From: Mucilaginibacter sp.
GTDB taxonomy: Bacteria; Bacteroidota; Bacteroidia; Sphingobacteriales; Sphingobacteriaceae
Assembly (NCBI GenBank): GCA_028288315.1
Contig: JAQBNY010000076.1
Coordinates: 1-20,073, forward strand
DNA: 20,073 bases
Reading direction: 5' to 3'
Shown: positions 7,213 through 14,503 of the stretch, one piece after another
How the letters are laid out: each line of letters starts with the position of its first letter
Numbering within the stretch: position 1 is the stretch's first letter
Made by a program: the position numbers and the translations under genes
Notes under the pieces: generated by a model
What the model saw: the letters and a program-made list of their open reading frames with translations, nothing else
Told to the model about the DNA's origin: nothing
Database searches by the model: none

Positions 7213-10122
7213 ATGAAGCTGAACATAGATTACCAGGAAAAATTCCAGCAAAGGCACATAGCGCCAAACCAGGCAGATACCGAAAAAATGTTAAAGATTA
7301 TCGGTGTTAATTCGCTTGATGAACTGATAGATGAGACCGTGCCGGCAAGGATTAGATTGAAAAATCCGCTGAATTTACCAGCTGCCAAAAGCGAATTTGA
7401 CTATCTGAACACGCTTAAACAAACAGCTTCAAAAAACAAAGTTTTCAAATCATACATTGGCCAGGGTTATTATGATGTAATAGTACCGGGCGTTATACAA
7501 CGTAATATTTTAGAAAACCCGGGTTGGTATACTCAATATACTCCTTATCAGGCCGAGATTGCACAGGGCCGTTTACAGGCGCTGCTAAATTTCCAAACCA
7601 TGGTTATTGATTTAACCGGAATGGAAATTGCCAATGCATCATTATTAGATGAAGGTACCGCTGCTGCCGAGGCTATGTTTATGCAATACAGCCTGCGTAA
7701 AAATCAAAAAGCCAATGTGTTTTTTGTTTCGGAAGAAGTATTCCCTCAAACCATTGATATTTTAAAGACCCGCTCTGAGCCTTACGGTATTAAGTTGCAA
7801 ATTGGCAATCACCGCGATATTGAATTAACCGACGAAATGTTTGGTGCAATTGTTCAATACCCTGCTGGTAGCGGTGCGGTTTATAACTATACTGATTTTG
7901 CATCGGCCCTGCATGAAAAAGGTGTTAAATTAACTGTTGTTGCCGATTTGATGAGCCTTGTTCTGTTAACTCCTCCGGGTGAATGGGGTGCTGATATTGT
8001 TGTAGGTAGCAGTCAGCGTTTTGGCGTACCAATGGGCTTTGGTGGGCCGCATGCCGCTTTTTTTGCTACTAAAGAAGAATACAAGCGCTCTATTCCCGGC
8101 CGTATCATAGGAGTAACTATTGACTCGGCAGGTAATTATGCCTTGCGTATGGCATTACAAACTCGTGAGCAGCACATCCGCAGAGATAAAGCAACCTCAA
8201 ATATTTGTACCGCCCAGGCATTACTGGCAATTATGGCTGGCATGTATGCCGTTTACCATGGTCCTAAAGGATTAAAGCTAATTGCCGAAAGGATACACGG
8301 TCTAACTGTTTTGTTAGCATCGGCATTAAAAGAACTGGGTTATGAGCAATTGAACGAAACCTATTTTGATACAGTTAAGTTTGATTTGGGTAAACTAAGT
8401 GGATCTGTTCATTCAGAAGCTTTAAACAATGAGGCCAACTTAAATTATAATGGTAATGTGGTAACCATTTCTATTGATGAAACTACATCTCCTGAAGATA
8501 TAAAAACCCTGGTGCGCCTGTTTGCAAAAGTTAAAGGCAAAACTTTAACAGATGCCAATTATGATGAGTTGAAAAACAGTGTTGAAGGCATTATTCCAAC
8601 AGAACTGCAGCGTACTTCAGATTACCTGACTCATGGCATATTTAATTCGCATCATTCAGAACATGAAATGCTGCGTTACATTAAATCGCTTGAGGCTAAA
8701 GATCTTTCGCTTTGCCACTCCATGATCGCGTTAGGATCATGTACCATGAAACTGAATGCCACAACTGAAATGGTGCCGGTTACCTGGGCTGAGTTCAGCA
8801 AAATGCATCCATTTGCACCAACTGACCAGGTTGGCGGTTACATGCAGTTATTTGATGAGCTTAACAAATGGTTAAGCGAGATCACCGGCTTTGCAGCCAT
8901 GAGCTTACAGCCAAATGCAGGCGCACAAGGCGAGTACGCTGGCTTAATGGTTATTCGTGCTTATCATAACGATAGGAGCGATAACCACCGTAACATTGCT
9001 TTAATACCATCATCAGCACATGGTACCAACCCTGCATCAGCAGCTATGGCAGGTATGAAGATAGTGGTTGTTAAATGTGACGATAATGGTAACATTGATG
9101 TTGCCGATTTGAAAGCTAAGGCTGAGCAATACAAAAACGAATTATCATGTCTGATGGTAACTTATCCGTCTACTCACGGTGTGTTTGAGGAGTCTATCAT
9201 TGAGATATGCGAGATCATTCACCAAAACGGCGGGCAAGTTTATATGGATGGCGCTAATATGAATGCGCAGGTAGGCTTAACAAGTCCGGCCAATATTGGC
9301 GCCGATGTTTGCCACTTAAATCTGCATAAAACATTCTGTATACCACACGGTGGTGGCGGCCCTGGTATGGGCCCTATAGGTGTAGCTAAACACCTGGTTC
9401 CTTACTTACCGGGCCATGCTGTGGTTGATATTGATAACGGTAAAGCTATTCATGCAGTATCTGCCGCACCATGGGGGTCTGCATCTATATTAATTATATC
9501 ACACGCTTATATTGCCATGATGGGTGGCGACGGTTTAACCAATGCAACCCGTTACGCAATCCTGAATGCCAATTATATTAAAACGCGCTTAAAAGATCAT
9601 TATAGTGTATTATACACCGGCAGCAAAGGCCGTTGTGCTCACGAAATGATATTAGATTGCCGTTCATTTAAAGCATTTGGTGTTGAGGTTACTGATATTG
9701 CCAAACGTTTAATGGATTATGGTTTCCACGCGCCAACAGTATCGTTCCCGGTTGCGGGCACGGTAATGGTTGAGCCAACAGAATCAGAACCAAAACATGA
9801 GCTTGATCGTTTCTGCGATGCTATGATCTCTATCCGTAATGAAATTGAGGATGTTGAAAATGGCTTGGCCGATAAATTGGACAATCCGTTAAAGAATGCG
9901 CCGCATACAGCCGCTGTAATTACAGCTAATGAATGGGAGCATCCATATACCCGCCAAAAAGCGGCATTCCCTCTGCCTTATGTGGCTCAATACAAATTCT
10001 GGCCGTCGGTTGGTCGGGTAAATGATACTTATGGCGACAGAACCCTTATCTGCTCATGTCCTCCATTAACAGATTATGAGTTTGAAGAAAGTGAAGTATC
10101 AACACCTGAATACGGAACATGA
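7213..10122 (+). CDS. gcvP: Glycine dehydrogenase (aminomethyl-transferring), glycine cleavage P-protein, single-chain form
   Basis: This 969-residue PLP enzyme is the P-protein of the glycine cleavage system. It decarboxylates glycine and transfers the aminomethyl group to lipoyl H-protein; T- and L-proteins complete the reaction, yielding 5,10-methylene-THF. Both homologous halves are on one chain, so this is not the split gcvPA/gcvPB form. The N-terminal half runs from FQQRHIAPNQADTEKML through SYIGQGYYD and QFGVPMGFGGPHAAFFA-type blocks. The C-terminal half has the catalytic region, with the PLP-binding lysine K706 in LNLHKTFCIPHGGGGPG and TNPASAAMAGMK before it. Length and motifs match E. 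coli GcvP (957 residues). The other gcv genes are not in this window. It has its own promoter (7155-7186) and terminator (10168-10217). PdxJ, encoded just upstream, belongs to the pathway that makes its cofactor. Confidence 0.97.
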   Translation: MKLNIDYQEKFQQRHIAPNQADTEKMLKIIGVNSLDELIDETVPARIRLKNPLNLPAAKSEFDYLNTLKQTASKNKVFKSYIGQGYYDVIVPGVIQRNILENPGWYTQYTPYQAEIAQGRLQALLNFQTMVIDLTGMEIANASLLDEGTAAAEAMFMQYSLRKNQKANVFFVSEEVFPQTIDILKTRSEPYGIKLQIGNHRDIELTDEMFGAIVQYPAGSGAVYNYTDFASALHEKGVKLTVVADLMSLVLLTPPGEWGADIVVGSSQRFGVPMGFGGPHAAFFATKEEYKRSIPGRIIGVTIDSAGNYALRMALQTREQHIRRDKATSNICTAQALLAIMAGMYAVYHGPKGLKLIAERIHGLTVLLASALKELGYEQLNETYFDTVKFDLGKLSGSVHSEALNNEANLNYNGNVVTISIDETTSPEDIKTLVRLFAKVKGKTLTDANYDELKNSVEGIIPTELQRTSDYLTHGIFNSHHSEHEMLRYIKSLEAKDLSLCHSMIALGSCTMKLNATTEMVPVTWAEFSKMHPFAPTDQVGGYMQLFDELNKWLSEITGFAAMSLQPNAGAQGEYAGLMVIRAYHNDRSDNHRNIALIPSSAHGTNPASAAMAGMKIVVVKCDDNGNIDVADLKAKAEQYKNELSCLMVTYPSTHGVFEESIIEICEIIHQNGGQVYMDGANMNAQVGLTSPANIGADVCHLNLHKTFCIPHGGGGPGMGPIGVAKHLVPYLPGHAVVDIDNGKAIHAVSAAPWGSASILIISHAYIAMMGGDGLTNATRYAILNANYIKTRLKDHYSVLYTGSKGRCAHEMILDCRSFKAFGVEVTDIAKRLMDYGFHAPTVSFPVAGTVMVEPTESEPKHELDRFCDAMISIRNEIEDVENGLADKLDNPLKNAPHTAAVITANEWEHPYTRQKAAFPLPYVAQYKFWPSVGRVNDTYGDRTLICSCPPLTDYEFEESEVSTPEYGT

Positions 10123-10167
10123 AGATAAATAAATGTGCAGATGCATAAATATACAGATGTATAATAA

Positions 10168-10217
10168 GGTAATAAAAAAGCTGGTGAGAGTTCATGTCAC
10201 CGGCTTTTTTTATTACC
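10168..10217 (+). terminator. Intrinsic terminator of gcvP
   Basis: aaaaaagctggtga (10174-10187) pairs with tcaccggctttttt (10197-10210) through one G-U. Flanking ggtaat/attacc can extend the stem to about 20 pairs with a one-base bulge. A T-run follows the core stem. The stretch 10218-10434 is AT-rich; I see no gene and no convincing promoter in it. Confidence 0.85.
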
Positions 10218-10434
10218 AGTATAGTAAGTTATTATGATTACACCTATATTGACTTTTTAATCTATACATTCATATTCGTAGTTTGCTTTGAAAGCTATAA
10301 AGTGAGGCTGTATAAAGCTGGGTTAGATTACGAATTTTAACATTGATGAATTAGAGAAATAACATATAAAATTCTTTGTTTACAACCTGTAGGAGAACAA
10401 CCTTTTAATTTACACATCCGTATAAAGTATACAT

Positions 10435-10854
10435 ATGAACTCTAGTAACAGCAAAACAGTAAGTGTTTTATTGGTTGATGATGACGAAATAAACAACTTT
10501 ATTTCTATTAAATTGATAAAGAAGGCTTTGTTAAATACTGAGATTATGGCCTGCCTGAATGGCAAATTTGCTATTGATCAACTTGCTGAAATTCAACAGA
10601 AAGACCCTGCACAACTGCCCGATTATATTTTGCTGGATATTAACATGCCAGTAATGAATGGATGGGAGTTTTTAGACGAATATAAACGCCTTAACCTTGA
10701 TCCTTTAGGCAAGAGTAAAATTTATATCATTTCATCATCTGTGTTCAGTAATGATATTAACAAAGCGCGCTCATATCCTCTGGTAAAAGATTTTATATCT
10801 AAACCGCTTAATGTTGAAAAAATAAAGGAACTTTTTGAGGTAGAAGAGTATTAA
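10435..10854 (+). CDS. Stand-alone response regulator receiver (CheY-like) protein
   Basis: This 139-residue protein consists only of a receiver domain. The acidic triad D15-D17 (VLLVDDDEIN), phosphoacceptor D68 (LLDINMPVMNGWEFL), switch Ser at 100/101 (YIISSS) and K123 (ISKPL) are all present, so it should be phosphorylated normally. There is no DNA-binding or enzymatic output domain, so it probably works by protein contact or as a phosphorelay intermediate. Single-domain regulators with this NGWEFL..Y signature are very common in Bacteroidota and usually pair with hybrid kinases encoded elsewhere. No kinase gene is adjacent. Its stop codon overlaps by four bases the end of the convergent MBL-fold gene. 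Confidence 0.92.
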   Translation: MNSSNSKTVSVLLVDDDEINNFISIKLIKKALLNTEIMACLNGKFAIDQLAEIQQKDPAQLPDYILLDINMPVMNGWEFLDEYKRLNLDPLGKSKIYIISSSVFSNDINKARSYPLVKDFISKPLNVEKIKELFEVEEY

Positions 10855-11621
10855 GCAGGCGTTATCGCAAACACTTCATCTTTATATGTAACGGTACCTA
10901 TAGGTGTTGTTCTTGCATGGTAAAAAAGGCATATATCTCCATCCACAGCAGCTTTTTTGCCATACTGTACTCTTAACTCAGAAGCTCTTTGTCCATCGTA
11001 GTCATACTTTGCTACAAACTTTCTTATTAGCTGCTCAGGCTCGGGTAGCTCATCGCCACCAAAAAAAACTTTCTTGCTTTCAAGATCTATCCAAAACACC
11101 TGGTGAAATTTACTGTGCCCGCCTGATAGTTCATAATTGATGCCCGGTTTATATTCGCCGCTGCCTTCAACAAAATCAATTTTGGCGCTGCTTTGTAACG
11201 CTTCAAAAATCTCTACATGGTAAGATGATGATTTACCTGATAAACCAAACTCAAATTCTTCGCGCTGTATAACATGTGTAGCCTGAGGAAAACTGGGCTC
11301 CAATTTGCCATTGCGTTCAACAACCAACCCACCAGAGTGATCATAATGCAGGTGCGACATCAAAACTAATGTTACATCATCCGGGTCAAATCCCGCATTA
11401 CGGATATGCTGGTGAAGCAACAATTCATCGCGGGTATCTTTATAACCTAAACCGGCATCCAGCAGTATCAAGTCGTCAGTAGTTTTTATTAAAAAAGGAT
11501 TTACGTGGATGAACAGCGAGCCCGGGCGGTCTTTCCTGTTATCTGTTTCAGGATTAAAAGGAATAAATTTTTTAGTAGCATCAACCGAATACGAGCCTTC
11601 ACCCAAAGCAAAAATTTCCAT
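10851..11621 (-). CDS. MBL-fold metallohydrolase (lactonase-like subgroup)
   Basis: This 256-residue metallo-beta-lactamase-fold hydrolase has a complete dinuclear zinc site: H90, H92, D94 and H95 in SHLHYDHSGG, then H169 (SGGHS), D190 (FFGGDE) and H235 (FYHAR). The fold start LILLDAGLGY is also present. No signal peptide is evident, so it is probably cytoplasmic. The HLHYDHxGG form and overall layout resemble the N-acyl-homoserine-lactonase/lactonase-like branch more than true class B beta-lactamases, but the substrate cannot be read. It is divergent from the BlaI-type repressor gene, and a TATATTTG promoter element lies 18 bases before its start. Its 3' end overlaps the receiver gene by four bases, leaving no terminator between them. 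Confidence 0.88.
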   Translation of the reverse strand: MEIFALGEGSYSVDATKKFIPFNPETDNRKDRPGSLFIHVNPFLIKTTDDLILLDAGLGYKDTRDELLLHQHIRNAGFDPDDVTLVLMSHLHYDHSGGLVVERNGKLEPSFPQATHVIQREEFEFGLSGKSSSYHVEIFEALQSSAKIDFVEGSGEYKPGINYELSGGHSKFHQVFWIDLESKKVFFGGDELPEPEQLIRKFVAKYDYDGQRASELRVQYGKKAAVDGDICLFYHARTTPIGTVTYKDEVFAITPA

Positions 11622-11638
11622 AGTAAATAAATGTGCCG

Positions 11639-11646
11639 CAAATATA
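11639..11646 (-). promoter_or_regulatory. Putative -7 element (TATATTTG) for the MBL-fold gene
   Basis: On the minus strand TATATTTG is an exact TAnnTTTG match, 17 bases from the ATG. No clear -33 TTG lies at the expected distance. The BlaI-type operators are about 200 bases away, so control of this promoter by them is not apparent. Confidence 0.4.
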
Positions 11647-11835
11647 AACGGTGAGGGAGTTTATATGATAAAATGATAAAATAAATGACATTAAAGCGGT
11701 TTAACTGTAACGTTTTAAAATACGCATCGTCTATTATTTAACTACAGAGTTATTAAAACACAAAGACTTTATTTTGTAATAATGAGCTTTTCTCTGTGGC
11801 AAAAACTTTAAAAAATAAAATATTTTACTTTTTAT

Positions 11836-11866
11836 TTTGATATACGAAAACTATCGTAGATATTTG
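11836..11866 (+). promoter_or_regulatory. Promoter of the BlaI/M56 operon
   Basis: A -33 TTTG (11836-11839) and -7 GATATTTG (11859-11866) are 19 bases apart, and the ATG is 31 bases downstream. One palindromic operator fills the spacer and a second begins at the base after the -7 element, so repressor binding would block RNA polymerase. Confidence 0.65.
11843..11858. promoter_or_regulatory. Putative BlaI-type operator 1
   Basis: tacgaaaactatcgta is a 16-base dyad (TACGA-N6-TCGTA) occupying the -33/-7 spacer. A site of the same form lies 24 bases downstream. Confidence 0.6.
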
Positions 11867-11882
11867 TACGAAGAAATTCGTA
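11867..11882. promoter_or_regulatory. Putative BlaI-type operator 2
   Basis: tacgaagaaattcgta is a 16-base dyad (TACGAA-N4-TTCGTA) at the expected transcription start. It shares half-sites TACGA/TCGTA and overall length with operator 1. BlaI/MecI repressors bind such dyads as dimers in other bacteria, with a different consensus there (TACA/TGTA). Confidence 0.6.
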
Positions 11883-11897
11883 TAACAAGAAAACAAC

Positions 11898-12266
11898 ATG
11901 GATTTAAAACCGACAGAAAGCGAACTGGAAATATTACAGGTAATTTGGAAAAAGGGACAGTGCAGCGTTCGCGATGTGCACGAAGAGCTGGCTAAGAACA
12001 AAGAGGCTGGTTACACCACTACCTTAAAGCTGATGCAAATAATGCATGAAAAAGGCCTGGTGGAACGTAATACCGATGCTAAGAGCCATTTATACAAAGC
12101 ACTCATCACTCGCGAGCAGGCTCAACAAGGTGCGTTAGATAAAATTATTTCCACTGTGTTTAAAGGCTCAACATCTGATCTTGTGATACAGGCCTTAGGC
12201 CAGCACCGTGCATCAAAAGACGAAATAGACGCTATAAAAGACTATTTAAAGCAGTTTGATAAATAA
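11898..12266 (+). CDS. BlaI/MecI/CopY family winged-helix repressor
   Basis: This 122-residue repressor starts with the family opening LKPTESELEILQVIWKKG. A winged-helix DNA-binding domain follows (about residues 5-75), with the VRDVHEEL and GYTTTLKLMQIMHEKGLVER helices. A short C-terminal helical dimerisation region ends in KDYLKQF. In the classic system, a BlaR1-type sensor triggers proteolysis of the repressor and so frees the promoter. Here the next gene, 14 bases downstream, encodes an M56 (BlaR1-family) peptidase. Two matching palindromes sit around the promoter, so the unit is very probably self-repressed and inducible. No beta-lactamase gene is linked, so the name BlaI refers to family only. 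Confidence 0.93.
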   Translation: MDLKPTESELEILQVIWKKGQCSVRDVHEELAKNKEAGYTTTLKLMQIMHEKGLVERNTDAKSHLYKALITREQAQQGALDKIISTVFKGSTSDLVIQALGQHRASKDEIDAIKDYLKQFDK

Positions 12267-12280
12267 AAACATTTACAGCC

Positions 12281-14365
12281 ATGGAAAATATATTGTATAA
12301 CATTAGCCAGGTTTTAGGTATCACCATCATCCACTCGTTGTGGCAGGGATTGCTAATTTATTTTCTTTTAAGATTAGCACTGGTTTTATTGGGGGGATTA
12401 TCCTCGTCTAAAAAATACCTGCTGGCCGTATGCAGCTTGCTGGCCATAACCGGTTGGTTTGCCTATACCCTGGTAAATGAAATACAGATATATAACTGGC
12501 TGGCTGTAAAACCAACCAACATGGCTAACATGCCGCTAATGCTTGAGCTGCCAGCTAACATTAGGCAGCTTAATGATCAAAGCATGCGCTATTATTATAG
12601 TATAGAAGAGTATCTGCCATATATCACTCTATTATACGTTGCAGGTTTATTAACAAATGCCGGCCGGTTAGTAATGGCCCGTAAAAAAATCAATGCTATA
12701 AAACAAACCATGAGCATTGATGTGATACTCCAACGGCAAATAAGCCACTTTGCAGAGAAATTCAACATTGCTCAAAAAGTAAGAGTTGGCTTAAGCAAAA
12801 TGGTTGATGTGCCCTGCATAGTGGGCTATTTTAAACCGGTGATCCTGTTGCCGTTCACGCTGTCAACCTATCTGTCTGAAGAGGAGATAGAGGCAATATT
12901 GATGCATGAGCTGGCTCACATTAAACGTAACGATTACCTGGTAAACCTTGCCCAGCAGGTTATAACCTCCTTGCTGTTTTTTAACCCATGTGTACTACTT
13001 ATAAATAAAATAATTGGGGAAGAGCGCGAAAATTGCTGCGACGATTTAGTGGTTGATACTACGCAAAACCCTGTTATATATGCAAAGGCCTTATTTAAAT
13101 TAGAACAAACCCGCCAAAATGAGTTACAGTTAGCGCTAGCTGTAACAGGCAAAAAGTATCATTTATTAAACCGAATTGAACGTATCATGAAAACTAAAAA
13201 ACAAACCATTAGCATACGCCCAACATTAGTGGCTATGCTAATATTAACTATAGGTGTTGGCTGCATGGCATTACTTAATCCTGAAATTGCACAAGGCAAA
13301 ATATCTGTAAAAGCCATCAAACCAACCATTGAAAATTTACTAACAGATACCATCCGCAAAAAGGCGGTAAAAGCCAAGTCAGCCAAAGCTGCTGCAAAGG
13401 CTACCGCTAAAAGCAATTACAAAGTTCAAAAATTTGAGCGCCGTTATAACAGTAACAATAACACTAATTTTAATTACAACGAAGGACTAAAAGACCCGCA
13501 ATTAGATAAGCTAACTGCCGAAGTAGATAAACATGCAAATGCAATAAGCAAGTATTACGAGAGCGATGTGTTTAAAGGCTATAGTGCCGATATGGAAAAA
13601 CGCGGTAAAGAGATAGAAGCTTTTTACAACAACGACAAAATGAAGGAACTGACCGCCGCCCAGGAAAAATTGGGTGCCGATTTTGAAAAGAAATGGGGTG
13701 GGAAGAATAATGAAATGGAGCAGCTTGGTAAACAAATGGAAGTCATGGGCAAGCAGGTTGAAACCTATTTTAACTCACCAGAATTTAAAGAGATGAATGC
13801 TAAGCTGCAGAAGAAATACGGGATAAAAGACAACAATTTCCATGACGAAAGCGATGAGAATTACAAAAAGTACCAGGAAGAGTTGAAGAAGAATATATCT
13901 CCGAAAATAACACAGCAAACCGAGCAAATGAAGAAGCTTGGCGAGGAAATGAGAAACCACTATGGTGCAGATATGCGTAAAGATGGCGACCAGATGCGCA
14001 GAATGGGCGATAGCATGCGCCGGGCCTTTAACACTCCGCGTATGAAGCAACAACAGGAAGAAATGCGTAAAATGGGCGAAAAAATGCGCGCTTATGCTGA
14101 TAACCCTGAAATTAAAAAGCAAAAAGAATTGCTAAAGCAAGCTACAGACAGGTTAAAAGCATATACCAACACCCCTGAGTTTAAAGCTAAAGTAAAAGAG
14201 TTTAAAAACAGCAGAAGGGTTTACAACTGGGACAATAGCGGAGATATTAAGGAGGTGCCTCCTGCGCCCCCTGCACCAGAGGAAATAGAAATAGCGCCAC
14301 CACCTGCTGTTAAAGAAGTACCGGTTACACCACCACCAGCACCAGAAGCGCCCGTAAAACCGTAA
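12281..14365 (+). CDS. M56 (BlaR1-family) membrane metallopeptidase with C-terminal 23-residue repeats and Pro-rich tail
   Basis: This 694-residue integral membrane protein has an N-terminal M56 domain (about residues 1-300) with hydrophobic segments near 5-35, 43-62, 113-130 and 226-242. The zinc motif HELAH is at 209-213, with a likely third ligand E250 in ENCCDD. A further transmembrane segment lies at about 312-332. BlaR1 would carry a penicillin-binding sensor after this point. Here residues ~385-660 instead form a charged, Met-rich, helical region of 23-residue repeats containing Y-x-N-x-P-E-F-K-like cores (at 422, 445, 493, 557, 579, 602 and 625). The tail from ~670 is rich in PPAP. 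With the upstream repressor it should form a signal-responsive proteolytic switch. The inducing signal is unknown, and a beta-lactam is not implied. A terminator follows at 14392. Confidence 0.9.
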   Translation: MENILYNISQVLGITIIHSLWQGLLIYFLLRLALVLLGGLSSSKKYLLAVCSLLAITGWFAYTLVNEIQIYNWLAVKPTNMANMPLMLELPANIRQLNDQSMRYYYSIEEYLPYITLLYVAGLLTNAGRLVMARKKINAIKQTMSIDVILQRQISHFAEKFNIAQKVRVGLSKMVDVPCIVGYFKPVILLPFTLSTYLSEEEIEAILMHELAHIKRNDYLVNLAQQVITSLLFFNPCVLLINKIIGEERENCCDDLVVDTTQNPVIYAKALFKLEQTRQNELQLALAVTGKKYHLLNRIERIMKTKKQTISIRPTLVAMLILTIGVGCMALLNPEIAQGKISVKAIKPTIENLLTDTIRKKAVKAKSAKAAAKATAKSNYKVQKFERRYNSNNNTNFNYNEGLKDPQLDKLTAEVDKHANAISKYYESDVFKGYSADMEKRGKEIEAFYNNDKMKELTAAQEKLGADFEKKWGGKNNEMEQLGKQMEVMGKQVETYFNSPEFKEMNAKLQKKYGIKDNNFHDESDENYKKYQEELKKNISPKITQQTEQMKKLGEEMRNHYGADMRKDGDQMRRMGDSMRRAFNTPRMKQQQEEMRKMGEKMRAYADNPEIKKQKELLKQATDRLKAYTNTPEFKAKVKEFKNSRRVYNWDNSGDIKEVPPAPPAPEEIEIAPPPAVKEVPVTPPPAPEAPVKP

Positions 14366-14391
14366 TAATATTTTATTGATTAATATATGGC

Positions 14392-14425
14392 AGCGATGAG
14401 TTTAAAAAGCTCATCGCTATTTTTA
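14392..14425 (+). terminator. Intrinsic terminator of the BlaI/M56 operon
   Basis: agcgatgag (14392-14400) pairs with ctcatcgct (14410-14418) around an A-rich loop, and attttt follows. Confidence 0.8.
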
Positions 14426-14503
14426 TTAGCAATTTTGCATATCAAAACCTACAAGTAACCATCCTTTTTGTAATTTAGGGTTCTCAAAAAAGGATACTTT
14501 TTT

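Noticed and set aside
13511..14122. Minus-strand frames opposite the M56 repeat region
   Set aside because: They are His/Phe/Leu-rich shadows of the Lys/Glu/Met-rich repeats, with no start signals.
10851..14365. MBL-fold gene next to BlaI and a BlaR1-family gene read as a beta-lactam resistance cassette
   Set aside because: The MBL-fold protein lacks a signal peptide and resembles lactonase-like hydrolases. The M56 protein has no penicillin-binding domain, and the operators lie ~200 bases from the MBL promoter.
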